A stretch of 13,943 nucleotides of DNA from Methylococcaceae bacterium (GCA_021647145.1 JAKIVF010000097.1:1-13943), one strand, 5' to 3'; shown: positions 6,857 to 13,822, counted from the first letter of the stretch. Notes: generated by a model not told the origin, from the sequence alone. Numbers and translations are program-made.

Positions 6857-7597
6857 ATGAGTTTGAAAAAACCAGGTCATCGTCATCGAGGAATTTATTT
6901 ATTGCCTAATTTATTTACAACAGGGGCAATGTTTGCAGGTTTTTATTCAATAACTTCAGCCATTAATGGCCGTTTTGAAACAGCTGCTATTTCAATATTA
7001 GTTGCTATGGTTTTAGATGGCTTAGATGGGCGAGTAGCTAGATTGACAAACACTCAAACCGAATTTGGTGTGCAGTATGATAGCTTATCGGATATGGTCT
7101 CTTTTGGTGTGGCTCCTGCTTTAGTCATGTATTTATGGGCGTTTGAAAGTTTAGGGAAACTAGGCTTATTTGCTGCTTTTGTTCATACTGCAGGAGGGGC
7201 ATTAAGACTGGCTCGGTTTAATACTCAGGTTGAAGTTGCTGATAAACGATATTTTCAAGGTTTACCCAGTCCTGCAGCGGCCGCAATATTAGCAGGAGGA
7301 CTTTGGATTAGCCTTGAATATGATTATGATGTTGAATCTATTAAGTATTTAGTGTTAGTTCTTACTATCAGCACGGGATTATTAATGGTAAGTAACTTTC
7401 GTTATTCCAGTTTTAAAGAGATAAATTTTAAAGATAAAGTACCTTTTGTTGTAGCAATTAGTGTGATGTTAGCCATTGGTTTTATTATGGCTCAAGCCCA
7501 AAGCATGCTATTTGTTTTAGCTTTGGGCTACGCAATTTCAGGGCCGGTTATTACCTTACTGACATTAAGAAAAAAAAGAAAAAATAGAAAAATTTAA
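6857..7597 (+). CDS. pssA: CDP-diacylglycerol-serine O-phosphatidyltransferase
   Basis: Integral inner-membrane enzyme making phosphatidylserine from CDP-diacylglycerol and L-serine, the precursor of phosphatidylethanolamine; 246 aa. The CDP-alcohol phosphotransferase signature is complete: Asp57-Gly58, Ala61-Arg62, Gly71, Asp75 and Asp79, preceded by Asp54. Hydrophobic segments lie at about 15-35, 43-57, 85-110, 133-150, 163-178, 195-212 and 214-235, and the C-terminus is a basic tail (KKRKNRK). This is the multi-span (type II) PssA, not the E. coli PLD-like type. pssA next to ilvC and leuA is a common gammaproteobacterial order; here Pfp and the small exported proteins lie in between. No clear Shine-Dalgarno before ATG 6857. 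Confidence 0.94.
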   Translation: MSLKKPGHRHRGIYLLPNLFTTGAMFAGFYSITSAINGRFETAAISILVAMVLDGLDGRVARLTNTQTEFGVQYDSLSDMVSFGVAPALVMYLWAFESLGKLGLFAAFVHTAGGALRLARFNTQVEVADKRYFQGLPSPAAAAILAGGLWISLEYDYDVESIKYLVLVLTISTGLLMVSNFRYSSFKEINFKDKVPFVVAISVMLAIGFIMAQAQSMLFVLALGYAISGPVITLLTLRKKRKNRKI

Positions 7598-7604
7598 ACG
7601 TTAC

Positions 7605-7633
7605 TTGAATCAATTGTAATATTGAAGTATAGT
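7605..7633 (+). promoter_or_regulatory. sigma70 promoter for the leuA leader
   Basis: TTGAAT (7605-7610) and TATAGT (7628-7633) are 17 bp apart and match consensus at 4/6 and 5/6. Transcription would start near 7640, about 64 nt before the leader peptide and about 210 nt before leuA, a leader length typical of attenuation. Confidence 0.55.
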
Positions 7634-7703
7634 TCTATGAATGAACAATTATTCCCCTACACTGCAAGACTATCAAATAACATCATTCCATGGTGAATTT
7701 CTT

Positions 7704-7757
7704 GTGCGTGCCTCTTTATTTTCTATTCTTGGTTTATCTTTAGAGTTATTGCCCTAG
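7704..7757 (+). CDS. leucine-rich leader peptide (LeuL-like)
   Basis: A 17-codon ORF, GTG to TAG, reads MRASLFSILGLSLELLP: six of 17 residues are Leu, five of those in the last nine codons (CTT, TTA, TTA, TTA, TTG). GGTGA (7692-7696), a good Shine-Dalgarno, lies seven bases upstream. It sits between the 7605-7633 promoter and leuA, and its last Leu codons overlap the 5' arm of the hairpin at 7746-7790. The expected role is sensing of leucyl-tRNA by ribosome stalling (inference). The same frame is open back to an ATG at 7641, which would give 38 residues, but that start would lie at the predicted transcription start with no ribosome binding site. A 17-codon ORF in another frame (ATG 7690) is also Leu/Val-rich but has no Shine-Dalgarno. 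Confidence 0.55.
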   Translation: MRASLFSILGLSLELLP

Positions 7758-7803
7758 TGGCATATTAACTTTTACAACAATACGCAATAAAACCCCTTTT
7801 TTT
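7746..7803 (+). terminator. attenuator-like hairpin and T-run upstream of leuA
   Basis: TTATTGC (7746-7752) is perfectly complementary to GCAATAA (7784-7790), and seven T residues follow at 7797-7803 after AACCCC. The 31-nt loop is large, so stability is modest and another fold may be the true terminator. The 5' arm overlaps the final Leu codons of the leader peptide, so a ribosome stalled there would block the stem. Confidence 0.4.
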
Positions 7804-7808
7804 AAATT

Positions 7809-7827
7809 TCAACAGTTTAACTGTTGA
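7809..7827 (+). promoter_or_regulatory. perfect palindrome just before leuA
   Basis: TCAACAGTT and AACTGTTGA form nine-base-pair perfect arms around a single T, flanked by AAATT on the left and AAAATT on the right. It ends 24 bases before the leuA ATG at 7852. It could be a protein-binding operator or an RNA hairpin near the ribosome binding site; no T-run follows, so it is not a terminator. Confidence 0.45.
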
Positions 7828-7851
7828 GAAAATTTCATGAATGGAGTTCTC

Positions 7852-9396
7852 ATGAAAGATAAACTAATAATTTTTGATACCACACTACGTGATGGCGAAC
7901 AAAGCCCCGGTGCATCAATGACTCGAGATGAAAAAGTCAGAATTGCTAAAGCGCTTGAACGAATGGAAGTAGATGTAATAGAAGCTGGTTTTCCTGTGGC
8001 AAGTCTTGGTGACTTTGAAGCTGTTCAAGCTGTTGCAAATGCAGTAAAAGACAGTACTGTTTGTGCGCTTTCTCGGGCTTTAGATAAAGATATAGATAGA
8101 GCTGGGGAGGCATTAAAAGGTGCTAAAAGTTCTCGAATTCATACCTTTATTGCAACGTCTCCTATTCATATGCAAATGAAATTGAAGATGGAGCCTGAAC
8201 AGGTTGTTGAATATGCTGTAAGAGCAGTAAAAAGAGCGCGTCAATTTACTGATAATGTTGAGTTTTCAGCTGAAGATGCAGGACGATCTGAAGAAGATTT
8301 TTTGTGTCGGATTTTAGAAGCAGTCATTGATGCAGGAGCAACAACACTTAATATTCCTGATACGGTTGGATATAGTGTGCCTGAACAATTTGGGGAGACA
8401 ATTTCTAATTTAATCGGTAGAATTCCGAATTCGGATAAAGCTATTTTTTCTGTGCATTGTCACAATGATTTAGGATTAGCTGTCGCTAACTCACTCTCTG
8501 CTGTTTTAAATGGTGCGCGACAAGTTGAGTGTACGATCAATGGTTTGGGTGAACGGGCTGGTAATGCTTCATTAGAAGAAGTTGTGATGGCTATTCGTAC
8601 AAGACAAGATATTTTTTCATGTCAAACAACACTGGATACGCGAGAAATATTAAACTGTTCCAAACTAGTTTCGTCGATTACTGGCTTCCCAGTACAACCC
8701 AATAAAGCAATTGTCGGTGCTAATGCTTTTGCGCATGAATCAGGGATACATCAGGATGGGGTTTTAAAAAACCCTGAAACTTATGAAATTATGAAAGCTG
8801 AAGATGTTGGTTGGTCTGCTAATCGAATGGTATTAGGAAAGCATTCTGGTCGTAATGCATTTAAGAGTCGAATGACAGAGCTTGGTCACGAATTTAGCAG
8901 TGAAGAAGACTTAAATAAGACTTTTTATCGCTTTAAAGAATTAGCGGATAAAAAACATGAAATATTTGATGAAGATTTACAAACTTTGATTTCTGAGGCC
9001 AGTTCTATTGCTGATGAAGAGACTATAAAGCTGATTGCCTTAAAAGTATGTTCGGAAACAGGCGAAATACCCTGTTCAACGGTAACGCTTAGAATACACG
9101 AACAAGAATTAACGGGGAGTGCAAAAGGAAGTGGAGCGGTAGATGCAAGTTTAAGAGCAATAGAAAGCTTGGTTAAATCAAATGCAGTATTAGAATTATA
9201 TTCTGTTAATAGTCTAACAAATGGAACTGATGCTCAAGGTGAGGTAACGGTTCGGTTGGATAATGACGGTAGAATTGTCAATGGGCAAGGTGCTGATACT
9301 GATATAGTTATTGCATCAGCAAAGGCTTATATTAATGCACTGAGTAAATTACAATCGCCTGAATTGAGAAAACATCCTCAAAAAGGTAATGTGTAA
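7852..9396 (+). CDS. leuA: 2-isopropylmalate synthase
   Basis: First committed step of leucine synthesis: acetyl-CoA plus 2-ketoisovalerate gives 2-isopropylmalate; cytoplasmic. The catalytic TIM barrel starts with FDTTLRDGEQSPGA (Arg13, Asp14 as metal/catalytic pair), the metal ligands His202 and His204 are in VHCHNDLG, and GLGERAGNASLEE follows. A linker (about 330-390) leads to the C-terminal LeuA dimer/regulatory domain (about 395-510), the site of leucine feedback inhibition in this family. The frame is open from an ATG at 7837, but I prefer 7852: GGAG (7843-7846) is placed five bases before it, nothing suitable precedes 7837, and MKDKLIIFDTT has the family's normal start, giving 514 aa. 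Leader-peptide attenuation is likely, and a terminator overlaps the stop codon. Confidence 0.95.
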   Translation: MKDKLIIFDTTLRDGEQSPGASMTRDEKVRIAKALERMEVDVIEAGFPVASLGDFEAVQAVANAVKDSTVCALSRALDKDIDRAGEALKGAKSSRIHTFIATSPIHMQMKLKMEPEQVVEYAVRAVKRARQFTDNVEFSAEDAGRSEEDFLCRILEAVIDAGATTLNIPDTVGYSVPEQFGETISNLIGRIPNSDKAIFSVHCHNDLGLAVANSLSAVLNGARQVECTINGLGERAGNASLEEVVMAIRTRQDIFSCQTTLDTREILNCSKLVSSITGFPVQPNKAIVGANAFAHESGIHQDGVLKNPETYEIMKAEDVGWSANRMVLGKHSGRNAFKSRMTELGHEFSSEEDLNKTFYRFKELADKKHEIFDEDLQTLISEASSIADEETIKLIALKVCSETGEIPCSTVTLRIHEQELTGSAKGSGAVDASLRAIESLVKSNAVLELYSVNSLTNGTDAQGEVTVRLDNDGRIVNGQGADTDIVIASAKAYINALSKLQSPELRKHPQKGNV

Positions 9397-9408
9397 GGAT
9401 GTTTTTTT
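9369..9408 (+). terminator. intrinsic terminator overlapping the leuA stop codon
   Basis: AAAACATCC (9369-9377, inside the last leuA codons) pairs perfectly over nine bases with GGATGTTTT (9397-9405), just after the TAA at 9394-9396. The loop is 19 nt, and the T-run extends from 9402 to 9408. It should end the leuA transcript. Confidence 0.7.
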
Positions 9409-9449
9409 ACCCTTTCGATGGATTTGGGTAAAAACTACTCGTCTTTTTT
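9404..9449 (+). other. second hairpin competing with the leuA terminator
   Basis: TTTTTACCC (9404-9412) pairs perfectly with GGGTAAAAA (9426-9434) around a 13-nt loop, and a further T-run lies at 9443-9449. Its 5' arm is the T-run of the preceding terminator, so the two structures compete. It could be a back-up terminator or modulate read-through into the glycosylase gene. Confidence 0.5.
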
Positions 9450-9481
9450 TAATTCTATAGAAACAATAGTTTTAGTTCTTG

Positions 9482-10192
9482 ATGGATAATTTAACACGGT
9501 TACAATATTTAGAGGCAATGGGTATTGATGTTTGGGTTGCCAAACATCAACTTCAGGGTGCAGACTTAAGTGTTGTTAGTGATGAAGATGCTACCACTAG
9601 TACTGTGATAGATGTTGAGTTTATAGATCAAGTAAATTTAAAAAAAGATGAATGGAACCTCTTACAAAATGAAGTTTCAGAATGTGAAAAATGTGCTTTA
9701 TGTGAGGGCCGAACACAGACTGTTTTTGGCGTAGGAAATAAAAACTCTGACTGGATGCTTATAGGTGAAGCTCCTGGTTATAATGAAGATCTACAGGGAG
9801 AACCTTTTGTAGGTCAAGCTGGATTGTTATTAACAGAAATGATCAGAGCAATGGGTTTAGAAAGGGGCTCGGTTTATATAGCCAATATCCTTAAATGTAA
9901 ATTGCCAGATGAAAGAAACCCTAAAGTGGAAGAAATTAAAGCTTGTGGAAATTATTTACAGCGTCAGATTCAGTTAGTTCAACCTAAAATAATTTTAGCA
10001 ATTGGTCGTGTTGCAGCTCAAACACTATTAGAAACAAAAAAGCCATTAGCTAAGTTGAGAGGTATTCCTCACCAAATAGCGGGTATTCCTCTTATCGTTG
10101 TTTATCATCCTGCTTATTTACTACGTTCTTTATTAGAAAAAAGAAATGCTTGGGAAGATATTCAATTGGCTATCGAAACGTATAAACAATAA
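9482..10192 (+). CDS. uracil-DNA glycosylase, family 4 (Fe-S)
   Basis: Removes uracil from DNA as the first step of base-excision repair. 236 aa from ATG 9482; a TTG directly before it (9479) extends the frame by one codon but is not needed. No strong Shine-Dalgarno is seen. The N-terminus (RLQYLEAMGIDVW, then an acidic linker to about 55) is variable in the family. The catalytic domain has four cysteines placed as [4Fe-4S] ligands: Cys68 and Cys71 (CEKC), Cys139 (ILKC) and Cys155; Cys74 is extra. Other family motifs are GEAPGYNED (95-103), PFVGQAG (108-114) and the C-terminal HPAYLL (209-214). Family 4 enzymes are best known in thermophiles and also occur widely in bacteria. It follows leuA after a terminator, so it probably has its own promoter, which I could not identify. 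Confidence 0.93.
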   Translation: MDNLTRLQYLEAMGIDVWVAKHQLQGADLSVVSDEDATTSTVIDVEFIDQVNLKKDEWNLLQNEVSECEKCALCEGRTQTVFGVGNKNSDWMLIGEAPGYNEDLQGEPFVGQAGLLLTEMIRAMGLERGSVYIANILKCKLPDERNPKVEEIKACGNYLQRQIQLVQPKIILAIGRVAAQTLLETKKPLAKLRGIPHQIAGIPLIVVYHPAYLLRSLLEKRNAWEDIQLAIETYKQ

Positions 10193-10311
10193 ATTAAGTT
10201 AATTACCGACCTTACTTTTATTTTAGTTACAGCCATTACAATGAGTATTTCTCTAGTTTTTAAGAGAGTTATTTCTGTTAATTCATCAGAGAAAAAGAAG
10301 GAAAAATAATA

Positions 10312-10878
10312 ATGAGTTTATGGAAAATAATAGATAAAGTTAAAGGTTTTATTGTCTATGATTCAGACAAAGAGTTTTATGCAAAAGTATTTCCTGAGTC
10401 TATCGAAAGGAAAGACTTAATGCGTTTGCGGAAAATGAGAATTGAAGATTTATCTGCAGTTCTGGAAATAGAATCAAAAAACTACAATTTTCCTTGGAGT
10501 GATGGGATTTTTAGGGATTGTTTAAAATCATTAAACTATAGCTGTTGGGTGTGTGAGGAACTGAATAATGTTATTGGCTATAGTATTGTCTCTATGGCGG
10601 TAGGAGAAGCACATATTATGAATATTTGTGTTGATCCTGCAGTGCAAAAACAGGGTGTAGGAAATAAATTATTAGAGAATATGATTGAGCTCGCTAATAA
10701 AAAAGCAGACACCATTTTTTTAGAAGTTAGGCCTTCAAATAGAGCAGCAATTTTGCTTTATGAGAAAAGAGGGTTTAATGAGATAGGCGTCCGTAAAGGC
10801 TATTATCCCGCTGTGAAAGGTCAAAGGGAAGATGCTGTGATATTAGCTCTTGATCTAGTTAGTTTGTTTAAGGAATAA
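10312..10878 (+). CDS. rimI: RimI-type ribosomal-protein S18 alanine N-acetyltransferase
   Basis: GNAT-fold enzyme that acetylates the N-terminal alanine of ribosomal protein S18 using acetyl-CoA. Residues 37-188 match the whole of RimI (about 150 aa). The acetyl-CoA loop is QKQGVG (112-117). LEVRPSNRAAILLYEKRGF (137-155) contains Glu138 and Tyr150, equivalent to the catalytic Glu103 and Tyr115 of Salmonella RimI. YYPAVKGQREDA is the typical C-terminus. There are two possible starts in one frame. ATG 10312 has AAGGAA at 10298-10303. ATG 10420 has AAGGA at 10407-10411, each eight bases away. The second gives the normal family length (152 aa); the first adds 36 residues (MSLWKIIDKVKGF...) that I do not recognise. 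I list the longer form because the open extension begins at a good start; function is secure, the start is not. Confidence 0.88.
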   Translation: MSLWKIIDKVKGFIVYDSDKEFYAKVFPESIERKDLMRLRKMRIEDLSAVLEIESKNYNFPWSDGIFRDCLKSLNYSCWVCEELNNVIGYSIVSMAVGEAHIMNICVDPAVQKQGVGNKLLENMIELANKKADTIFLEVRPSNRAAILLYEKRGFNEIGVRKGYYPAVKGQREDAVILALDLVSLFKE

Positions 10879-10884
10879 TAGAAG

Positions 10885-10899
10885 AAGGTTAAAAACCTT
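10885..10899. terminator. short palindrome between convergent genes
   Basis: AAGGTT (10885-10890) and AACCTT (10894-10899) make a perfect six-base-pair stem with an AAA loop, six bases after the rimI stop, in the gap between rimI and the convergent phosphorylase gene. No T-run follows on either strand, so it is a weak terminator at best. I see nothing else in 10900-10999. Confidence 0.3.
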
Positions 10900-10999
10900 G
10901 ATAGAGTTACAATAATTTTATAGGAACAAAAGTTTTAAAATCATAATTAAGTTGACGTATTATTGGTTGAAAATGGATATATAGTTTGGTAGGAAACCT

Positions 11000-11737
11000 T
11001 CAGTTTGAGATAAATGAAGTTAAAAGGCTGTATACATTCTCCATTCCTTTTTCTAGATAAATTTCTATCTCAGACATTATTATTCCACCTTCTGATTTTC
11101 CAGCAGCCCAGTTAACTACGACTGCAATAGCGGCGTAATTAATACCCATTTCTTTTGCTAATGCAGCTTCAGGCATCCCTGTCATTCCAACTAAATCACA
11201 GCCATCTTGTTCCATTCGTTTGATTTCTGCTGCTGACTCAAGTCTTGGGCCTTGTGTGCAGCCATAAGTAGCGGATGGGCTTATTGACAGTTTCAGGTGT
11301 GTAGCTGTCTGAATTAATTTATCACGCAATGTTTTGTTATAGGGGAAAGTAAAATCTATATGAGTGACTGTCACTAGATTGTCTGAAAAAAAGGTATGCT
11401 CTCGCCCATAGCTATAATCAATAATTTGATCTGGAATTACAATATGTGCCGGTTCCATCTGAGGGGTTATACCACCCACCGCTGCTACAGCAATAATATC
11501 AGTGACACCCAGTTTTTTTAACCCCCAGATATTTGCCAGATAATTTATTTTGTGTGGTTGAATAGTGTGAGGGTTTCCGTGGCGCGCTAAGAAAATAATG
11601 TCTTTATTATTAATATCACCATGAATAAAATTTGCAGAAGGGTTACCAAAAGGCGTTTCTAGTGATTCAGTTTTCGTGATATTTAAACCTTTTATTCGGC
11701 TTAACCCAGTACCTCCAATGATGGCAAGTTTTGACAT
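11000..11737 (-). CDS. S-methyl-5'-thioinosine phosphorylase (MTAP/PNP family)
   Basis: Phosphorolysis of 5'-methylthioinosine to hypoxanthine and 5-methylthioribose 1-phosphate, part of methylthioadenosine salvage; cytoplasmic; 245 aa. Phosphate and substrate motifs of the PNP/MTAP family are present: IGGTGL (7-12), FLARHG (49-54), HKINYLAN (62-69), TQGPRLES and VGMTGMPEAALAKE. The overall match, including GREHTFF and VTHIDFTFPY, is closest in my memory to Pseudomonas aeruginosa PA3004, the characterised MTI-specific enzyme, so I prefer MTI over MTA as substrate. The choice between the two is inference. Its ATG is two bases beyond the hpt stop, with AGAGGA as ribosome binding site inside the end of hpt, so it is translated from the nagZ-hpt message. 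Confidence 0.88.
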   Translation of the reverse strand: MSKLAIIGGTGLSRIKGLNITKTESLETPFGNPSANFIHGDINNKDIIFLARHGNPHTIQPHKINYLANIWGLKKLGVTDIIAVAAVGGITPQMEPAHIVIPDQIIDYSYGREHTFFSDNLVTVTHIDFTFPYNKTLRDKLIQTATHLKLSISPSATYGCTQGPRLESAAEIKRMEQDGCDLVGMTGMPEAALAKEMGINYAAIAVVVNWAAGKSEGGIIMSEIEIYLEKGMENVYSLLTSFISN

Positions 11738-11739
11738 AT

Positions 11740-12288
11740 TTAATCCTCTTTACAAGCATAGATACCTGATGCGTTTCTAAGATAGCCCTTATAATCCATA
11801 CCATAACCAAATAGATAGCGATTTTCCACTTCCAAACCTATAAAATCAGCAGTGACAGGTTTTTGATGAGTCAATTTTTTATCAACCAAAACAGCTGTGT
11901 AGATGGATTTTGCAGCGTGGTCTTTACAATAATTAATAATAGCTTCCAAGGTTTGTCCTTGATCAAGAATATCATCGATAATTAATACGGTTCTATTTTT
12001 AAGATCTGTTTCGGGTTTTTGTTTCCAGTGAATATCGCCACCAGACGTCTGATTTAAATAGCGACTTGCATTAATTGCATCAAAAGTGAAGGGGAAGTTT
12101 AATTGGGTTAATAACTTGCCAGTAATGACCACGCCTCCATTCATTACACAAAGAATAACTGGATTTGTTGCTTTTAAAAACAGGTTGATTTTTTCAGCCA
12201 TATTGTCAATGGCTGACTCAACTTCTGACTCTGTATATAAGCAATCAGCAGAGGCTTGTATTTGGAATATTTCATTAAGTGTAGGCAT
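11740..12288 (-). CDS. hpt: hypoxanthine-guanine phosphoribosyltransferase
   Basis: Transfers phosphoribose from PRPP to hypoxanthine or guanine to make IMP or GMP (purine salvage, cytoplasm); 182 aa, normal length. The PRPP motif VLIIDDILDQGQTL (101-114) carries the family's double Asp and the GQTL loop. MNGG (49-52) lies near the pyrophosphate site. The C-terminal FGYGMDYKGYLRN resembles the purine-contacting VGYGLDY segment of HGPRTs. The gene overlaps the 3' end of nagZ by 14 bases, and the MTI phosphorylase starts two bases downstream, so the three form an operon. Hypoxanthine released by the phosphorylase is a direct substrate of this enzyme. Confidence 0.92.
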   Translation of the reverse strand: MPTLNEIFQIQASADCLYTESEVESAIDNMAEKINLFLKATNPVILCVMNGGVVITGKLLTQLNFPFTFDAINASRYLNQTSGGDIHWKQKPETDLKNRTVLIIDDILDQGQTLEAIINYCKDHAAKSIYTAVLVDKKLTHQKPVTADFIGLEVENRYLFGYGMDYKGYLRNASGIYACKED

Positions 12289-13285
12289 ATTGGCTGACTA
12301 TTTGTGATATTTGTTGCCATTTAACATTCTTGATAAGCTGTGCTCGTGTAAATTGAGGATTACCACGCATCACTTGCAATCTTTTTTCTCTATTATTACT
12401 TGTAGTTACTGGAATACTATCTAAAACCTCATCGGCAGCAGTTGAATTGTTACAGACTAATACCATGTCGCACCCGGCCTGAAGTGCAAGTTTAGCGCGA
12501 TAAGGGAAATCACCGATAGAAGCAGCACCTTCCATGCTTAAATCATCACTGAATACAGTACCATTAAATCTTAGTTCATCACGTAATATTTTTTGAATCC
12601 ATTGGCTTGAAAAACCAGCAGGAAGTGAATCAATTTGTGGATAAACCACATGAGCAGGCATGATGGCTTCTAACCCTTCAGAGATTAATTGTTTAAAGGG
12701 TTGTAAATCTTTATCGCGAATATCTTGTAAATCTCTATTATCATAGGGTAATGTTAAATGAGAGTCTAAAGCAACAGCGCCATGACCAGGGAAATGCTTC
12801 CCTGTTGCCGCCATTCCTGCAGAATTCATTCCTTTTCTAAAGTGACTAGCTAATTGTGTAGCTACTTTATAATCTTGAGAGAAGGAACGGTTGCCAATAA
12901 TTTCACTTATTTCACAATCAATATCAAGCACAGGCGCAAAACTAAAATCTATACCCACTGCTAATAATTCTACTGCCATTAACCAGCCCGTAGATTCGGC
13001 TAAACTAGGAGATTGTGTAAAAATTGAAGCAGGGGGTAATCGAGTAAAATCAGTCTGAAAGCGTTGTACTCTACCGCCCTCTTGATCAACTGCAATAAGA
13101 ATATTTCCATTACGAGCTTGTCGAATATTATTAATAAGCTGTGAGACTTGCTCAGGAGAACGATAGTTTCGGGAGAATAAAATGACTGCACCTGTATTGG
13201 GGTGATTGATTTTTTCTTTTTCAGATTGTGAAAGTGTTAAACCTTCAAGGTCAATCATTACAGGGCCGAAGGGTTGTTTAGTCAT
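12275..13285 (-). CDS. nagZ: beta-N-acetylhexosaminidase NagZ
   Basis: Cytoplasmic GH3 glycosidase that removes GlcNAc from anhydro-muropeptides during cell-wall recycling; no signal peptide. 336 aa, the normal length. The substrate-binding KHFPGHG (163-169), the acid/base dyad Asp174-His176 (DSHLTLP) and the nucleophile Asp248 (FSDDLSMEG) fall at the same residue numbers as in Salmonella NagZ. VDQEGGRVQR (66-75) is another family motif. First gene of the minus-strand nagZ-hpt-phosphorylase operon; a candidate promoter lies at 13310-13338. No Shine-Dalgarno precedes ATG 13285, so the transcript may have a short leader. Confidence 0.96.
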   Translation of the reverse strand: MTKQPFGPVMIDLEGLTLSQSEKEKINHPNTGAVILFSRNYRSPEQVSQLINNIRQARNGNILIAVDQEGGRVQRFQTDFTRLPPASIFTQSPSLAESTGWLMAVELLAVGIDFSFAPVLDIDCEISEIIGNRSFSQDYKVATQLASHFRKGMNSAGMAATGKHFPGHGAVALDSHLTLPYDNRDLQDIRDKDLQPFKQLISEGLEAIMPAHVVYPQIDSLPAGFSSQWIQKILRDELRFNGTVFSDDLSMEGAASIGDFPYRAKLALQAGCDMVLVCNNSTAADEVLDSIPVTTSNNREKRLQVMRGNPQFTRAQLIKNVKWQQISQIVSQYAYT

Positions 13286-13309
13286 AATATAGTGTATTAA
13301 TTTGTTTTT

Positions 13310-13338
13310 ATTATATTATCCCATGCCTAGGATTTAAA
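13310..13338 (-). promoter_or_regulatory. candidate sigma70 promoter of the nagZ operon
   Basis: On the minus strand TTTAAA (13338-13333) and a perfect TATAAT (13315-13310) are spaced by 17 bp. Transcription would start near 13303, about 18 nt before the nagZ start codon, consistent with the missing Shine-Dalgarno. A CCTAGG palindrome (13326-13331) lies in the spacer. Confidence 0.5.
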
Positions 13339-13398
13339 TGAGAAATCTCTATACTTAAATTAATTAATAGAGTAAAACAATATAGATTAGGGGCGTGT

Positions 13399-13794
13399 AT
13401 GCAGATTTTTATTTTAATATTCAGTTTTTTTCTTACCTCAACTTTTGCCTATGCAGGTGATGATGACGAAACAAGCGAGCCAGTTATAGAATACATTGAA
13501 ATGACACCTAAGTTTACGGTTAATCTGGATAAACGAAATAAATATTTAGCAGTAAGTGTTCAGCTAATGGTTGAAGGTGAAAAGTTTATTGAAAAGGTAA
13601 AAAAGCATTTACCAGCATTAAGGCATGAATTAATAATGAGTTATAGTGGTCGCTCTGCTGCAGAGTTGCAAACAATGGAGCAGCGTGAAGCTTTACGGAA
13701 AGAAACAAAAAAGGTCATTACTAAAGCACTAGAGGATTATTCAAATAGTGATGGGTTTAGAGATGTTTTTTTTACGGAGTTCTTGGTTAATTAG
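13399..13794 (+). CDS. secreted FliL-family protein
   Basis: A 131-aa protein. Residues 1-19 are a signal peptide (IFILIFSFFLTSTFAYA/GDDDE), then an acidic linker DDDETSE and a FliL-like domain from about residue 31 (YIEMTPKFTVNL) to the end. Typical FliL features are visible: LAVSVQLMVEGEKFIEKVKKHLPALRHELIM and the C-terminal VFFTEFLVN. Flagellar FliL is normally anchored by an N-terminal membrane helix with a cytoplasmic tail; here the hydrophobic segment starts at residue 2 and ends in a consensus cleavage site, so it is probably periplasmic. No flagellar genes are nearby, so a role in the stator is not assured. TAGGGG (13388-13393) lies five bases before the ATG. Transcribed divergently from nagZ; convergent with the partial gene at the window end. 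Confidence 0.85.
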   Translation: MQIFILIFSFFLTSTFAYAGDDDETSEPVIEYIEMTPKFTVNLDKRNKYLAVSVQLMVEGEKFIEKVKKHLPALRHELIMSYSGRSAAELQTMEQREALRKETKKVITKALEDYSNSDGFRDVFFTEFLVN

Positions 13795-13822
13795 AATCTG
13801 CTAATAAAGTGTGGTGAAAGTA

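Noticed and set aside
7837..7851. leuA start at ATG 7837
   Set aside because: No ribosome binding site precedes it, and the GGAG within these 15 bases serves the ATG at 7852, which also gives the usual N-terminus.
9479..9481. TTG start for the uracil-DNA glycosylase
   Set aside because: It lies directly before an ATG in the same frame, so it is only an extension of the open frame.
12086..12307. 73-codon plus-strand ORF opposite hpt
   Set aside because: Antisense shadow of a clear HGPRT gene; translation unlike any protein.
13000..13191. 63-codon minus-strand ORF inside nagZ
   Set aside because: Out-of-frame shadow of nagZ, whose catalytic residues are all intact.
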